Assembly: GCA_036971715.1 (NCBI GenBank)
Contig: JAVHJL010000002.1
Location: 3,070,501-3,134,500 of the forward strand
Source: Arthrobotrys musiformis
Lineage: Eukaryota > Ascomycota > Orbiliomycetes > Orbiliales > Orbiliaceae
Direction of reading: 5' to 3'
DNA length: 64,000 nucleotides
In this document: piece after piece, positions 60,146-64,000 of the stretch
Position numbering within the stretch: the first letter of the stretch is position 1
How the letters are laid out: each line of letters starts with the position of its first letter
Notes under the pieces: generated by a model
Database searches by the model: none
Told to the model about the DNA's origin: nothing
The model's input: only the letters and a program-made list of their open reading frames with translations
Made by a program: the position numbers and the translations under genes

Positions 60146-63100
60146 CTCAATCTACACCCAACGATGTATTAAACGATAGTAGTTGCGGTATACAAGATCT
60201 TAAGAAGGATAAGTTGAGATATAGCTGCCAATTAAGGAATATATATTTAGCTAGAGAGTCCCACCGCTCGTTATCAAAGTAAACGAATGTGGAGTATTTT
60301 TTATAATGGTTATCAGCTAGGAACTTCTAGATAGTCTCGATGAAAACCGTAGTGATCTCCGTACTACCCCGTGCGGGGCGAGGGTAGGTATTTATGTTGC
60401 CATCTTGCAAGGTGCCGGTATAAGTATATAGGTATGCATATACCCAAGCCTCCAGAATTTAAATCAGGAGCATTGGTACTAGTATACTATGTGTTAGAAA
60501 GACATTAATACTTCACACTATAACCCCGGTTTCTAATTTTGTCGTTTTTCTGCCAATTAATAAGGTTGGGTGCACATCGATCCGGGACAATCTCATACAT
60601 GTTGTTACCCCCATATATTGTGGCCTAAATTTTAAAATACGATGTGAATAGTCAGTAGCCGAGCTAACTAAATAAACGTATGATAAGAAGTTGAACGAGC
60701 TCTAGCACGCATAGAAAAGCCTTTGTATATTCCTAACTATACTCTTGCCGTAGGTAGCCAGTATACGGGCCGGTCTTTTTTTTTCTTTTCTTTTCTTTTT
60801 TGGTGCCTTGGTTACAAAAAAGGAGTGGTATTCTGGCGAAACGACCCTGGCGGGAAGGTATATATCGGTGGCATAAGATTAGATAGAATGTTGACGACTA
60901 GGATGATCCATCTAGACTCCATGCGGCTGACTCAAAAGAGCCAGAAAACCCGGCAAGGTTTCCGCAGTGCGCAACCAATCGGTTGTCATTTGGTCGACAT
61001 AGGTCCCGAATGTGCCTGTCGATCTAGTGGATAAGGTTAAAACGAGATGTGGTCAGGATGTGCGTGGTTGTGTCCTGCGATATCACATCCCACCCGCAAG
61101 CCCACATAGTACCGATACTAACTAGTATCGCTAGTAGGCTGTAAGAATGGATAACGTGATTTTATTATACCATGCGTCGATATCATATAACTTTTTAAAT
61201 ATTTCGTGATACATTAATTGAATATCGATAGCTTAGCTTAGATTGAATGAAGACTCTTAGCACATATAGCTTGACACCATAGGGCTAACTAGCGGCAGCG
61301 GGTACCGGAGCTAAATACATGCACATTCGCCCCCACCCTGCAGCTCCAAAATATATAGACGGCCTACGAAGTCAACCTGCCGTTTTAGCGCTCAGAAAGA
61401 AGACTATAACCTCAGAACTTGCAGCTTATGAATGTGCGTATACTAGAAAGCCGCCTGCATTTGCAGCGCATACAGAGGAATTCGGGTTTCCCTCTCAACA
61501 AATATCTTCCCTCTGCGCCGATAGGCCTACATGCAGTTAATTTGTCTTTTTCTTATTTCTCTCGGATCATACCGGATTTGCGAAAGTGAAGATGTCGCAC
61601 AGATCCACCCCTGCCAACGAAGCGGTCTTATCTTTCGGCAAGTCCTCCGAGTATTACACAAGATCACCTCAATCATAGCAGCCACCCCAAATATACATAT
61701 ATATATACCAGGGCTGAGGTTATTGGAAAGATCGAGGGGAGGGGAACCAAAACCAACCAAGCAACTACTTAATTAGGGTTGCGCAAGTATAGTAAGCTTT
61801 TCTTGGTTCATTGGGTTACGAGAACCAAGGGAACACTCATTGTATGACCAGGTCTGTGTGATCTCAGTGACATAGTGGTTCTAGTGGTTCCTTCATACAG
61901 AAGGTCTAGGTTGTTGTCGTTGACCGACCCACATACAAATAGGCTGAGGTGGTATTGCCGTGCATCATGCAACCTGCAGCACTAGCACGGAAGGCTTCGA
62001 CTCGGCCCTCACTTCACTCTCGCGGCCCGATAACAACGTTACCAATTGCGATAGTGGCGTTTTCTTGTTTTCTCTATCGTGCGTGAAATCGGCAAAAGGA
62101 AAATGCTTCCCATCATCTTTGCGATCATCAGCATCCTAGCCCGATAAAATGCCTCGTGCCGCTTGCAATTGGGTTAAAATGAGAGGCATGTAGACCTGCA
62201 AGGTTCTCTGTTCAGTTCGACTTCGTTGTGAGCGGCTGAGAATCCAAAATTCAAAACGAAAGAAGATCTTAAGAAGAAAATAAACAGAAAAGTGACAAAG
62301 CCAATATAGACGGCCATGGCGATCTCTCAAAATATCGGATCGTGAAGTCAAGAGCTGATTCGTATAATTTTGGTTATCATTTGGTTCACAAAATCAATCA
62401 GAGTGCATGCCGACGGCTTGACAAGCTCGGGCTGGAGGCGTCTGATAATGCAGCAGCTTGTGTAACACGCAATTAGTTTCCGACAACACCAGAAATATAA
62501 CAAGTCGGCTCAAGTTCGAATCAATTAACCTCCACGGTGCACGAAATCAGCCTTAAAACTAGAATGAGCCCATATGCGTCCCTATACTCACAGGAACCGA
62601 CATGTATATGTATCGTACTAAATTATATTCGGGCCCATATGCCAAATCTTGAGATCCGATACTAAGTTCAGACAATGTCATATGCCCGAGGACCCCAGAG
62701 CTAGGGCTGCGCAGCAGATATAGAGTACTATCTAATTTAAGTCGCATTATTGACTTTATCGGACACTGGAAAATTGGGTAACTACAGCTTGTGTAATTTA
62801 ATTATAAATGCAATTGCGTTAAATTCCGCTTGATTCAGCTTGAGGTTAACCTTTGGGGTAAGAGGCTTCGGCCAGCTCTGGTTTAAAGCCGGAAGCCTGC
62901 AACTGTGGGACAACGGCGAGATATTGTAATTGGGTCTAGTTCATAAGACAACTTTAATTATTGACAAAAGAAAGTTAATAATGCACTAATGAGTGGCAGA
63001 GATTTAGAATCGATCCCAGCGATTCTTGCAAAGACCCAAACCCCAATGAACTCCAGAAGCGCCCGATAGTGACTGACTAGCTACTAGCAGCGCTCATATA

Positions 63101-63291
63101 GAAGAGGAAGGAGAAGGAGAAGAAGAAGAAGATGCGGTAAGCGGAAAAGACACCCAAACTCCAGAATGCTAACTATAGACTAGTTCGAAGGAATACAAAA
63201 GAGTGTACGGGTAAAGGACCTAATAAAATCCAAAAGCTCGCCCCAAAACGCCATTTAATTAGACCGATCGATCAAATGCAAGAAAAACTCC
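60146..63291. other. Gene-free stretch (3.1 kb)
   Basis: Upstream of the secreted-protein gene, then intergenic, then the 3' side of the partial gene at the window end. Simple repeats include a T-rich CTTTT run near 60778-60802, an AT run near 61689-61705 and a GAA/GGA purine tract at 63101-63132. Open frames are below 105 codons and unsupported. Confidence 0.5.
63101..63132. repeat. GAA/GGA purine tract
   Basis: Imperfect repeats of GAAGGA and GAA. The tract lies 160 bases beyond the stop codon of the partial minus-strand gene, so probably in its 3' region. Confidence 0.7.
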
Positions 63292-64000
63292 CTATGAAAA
63301 CGTCGCCCCCATCATTGCATAACTCCACCTCCATTTATTACCGTTTCCCCTTCCTAACTTAGATATCCTAGATATCCTAGAGAACCTTGACGATGGTCTG
63401 GGCGGTGGCACCGGCCTTTCCTCTGTGTCCTTGTCTTTAGCCTTTTCAGCCTTCTTTGCCTTCTTCTTCTCGTCGGCCTTTTTCTTCGATGACGCCTCGG
63501 TTTCATGGGTAGCCGAAGGAGGACGTCCCATATGTGATTTAACACTTAAACATCGGACCAGAAATCTTTTCACTTTCGAAAGCCCGGTTTCGACGTCCTC
63601 AGTATCATCGTAGTCCTCGAAGAACGACCGAGAGCTTTGATACTCAGGTGCAGCAGCAGGTGCAGTGCTTGGCCGTTGTTGGTGAGGCTCTTCCTCGATA
63701 ACACGGAGCTTGCTGTTATTCCCTCCGTCAGCGCTCCTAAACATTGATGGGGTTGGAGTGACGCTTCGGCGTCCTGACAGCTTATGGCCAGGTAGGTGGA
63801 GGCCAGAAATCCCCAGCCCTTCGTTGTTACTGTGCATGTGGCGGAATTTTGGCTCTGGACTCGGTGCTCGACTAATCTCTACAGAAGGCAACAGCAGCAC
63901 CGTCGCTACGCCCTGGTCTGAAATTATCTTGGGGTCATTGCACGAGCTAGAACTAGATCGGGATTGAGAATTAAATGATTGAGCAGAATCAGATCTGCCA
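63292..64000 (-). CDS. C-terminal part of an unrecognised disordered protein (runs off the window)
   Basis: The minus-strand frame stays open from the stop codon at 63292 to the window edge, about 235 codons, so the start is outside. The sequence is Ser-, Pro- and charge-rich: a Ser run (RSSSSSCNDP), the phrase RRSVTPTPSMFRSADGG, an acidic block (EDYDDTEDVE), a Lys/Glu-rich helix (EKKKAKKAEKAKDKD) and a final basic, aromatic end (KLGRGNGNKWRWSYAMMG). It resembles disordered tails of fungal signalling or cytoskeletal proteins, but no domain is visible. An intron near the edge cannot be excluded. Confidence 0.6.
   Translation of the reverse strand, partial: GRSDSAQSFNSQSRSSSSSCNDPKIISDQGVATVLLLPSVEISRAPSPEPKFRHMHSNNEGLGISGLHLPGHKLSGRRSVTPTPSMFRSADGGNNSKLRVIEEEPHQQRPSTAPAAAPEYQSSRSFFEDYDDTEDVETGLSKVKRFLVRCLSVKSHMGRPPSATHETEASSKKKADEKKKAKKAEKAKDKDTEERPVPPPRPSSRFSRISRISKLGRGNGNKWRWSYAMMGATFS

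Overview
The window is nuclear DNA of a filamentous ascomycete (Pezizomycotina). The genes have short GT-AG introns: I placed 26, of 55 to 121 bases, several with CTAAC- or CTGAC-like branch points. The gene content is typical of mould fungi: a GH72 glucanosyltransferase, a Pth11-type rhodopsin-domain receptor, an S28 serine peptidase, a ferric reductase and calcineurin A. I cannot fix the class; Leotiomycetes is only a guess. No tRNA, rRNA, CRISPR array or recognisable transposon was found.

Layout. 1.8-4.0 kb (minus): an MBD4-like mismatch DNA glycosylase with a long lysine-rich N-terminus. 4.7-6.3 kb (minus): a coiled-coil protein with a basic patch. 6.5-9.5 kb (minus): a two-exon gene with a chymotrypsin-fold signature whose nucleophile position is Cys, plus an internal 40-residue tandem duplication. 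9.9-11.2 kb (plus, divergent): a tail-anchored protein of unknown function. 11.7-12.8 kb (plus): a mitochondrial Bax-inhibitor/GHITM-type membrane protein. 13.6-15.2 kb (minus): GPI-anchored GH72 enzyme. 23.0-24.2 kb (plus): a Myb/SANT-like protein. 36.4-38.5 kb (minus): calcineurin catalytic subunit with eight exons. 40.8-42.4 kb (minus): seven-helix Pth11-like receptor. 45.5-47.3 kb (plus): single-exon membrane protein with a coiled coil. 52.4-54.6 kb (plus): ferric reductase. 56.3-58.2 kb (minus): secreted S28 peptidase. 58.9-60.1 kb (minus): secreted cysteine-containing protein. 63.3-64.0 kb (minus): 3' part of a gene running off the window.

Between these genes are long stretches with no convincing gene, notably 15.2-23.0, 24.2-36.4, 47.3-52.4 and 60.1-63.3 kb. 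Their base composition looks ordinary by eye and they lack coding-length frames with family signatures.

Functionally the genes fall into a few themes: cell-surface remodelling and secretion (GH72, S28, the secreted protein), metal and redox uptake (ferric reductase), signalling (calcineurin, receptor), mitochondrial membrane upkeep (GHITM-like) and DNA repair (MBD4-like). The least understood and most interesting block is 4.7-11.2 kb, where a Cys-type chymotrypsin-fold protein is divergently paired with a tail-anchored protein and followed by a coiled-coil protein. Exon structures were set by frame continuity and splice signals; every complete spliced CDS adds up to a multiple of three.
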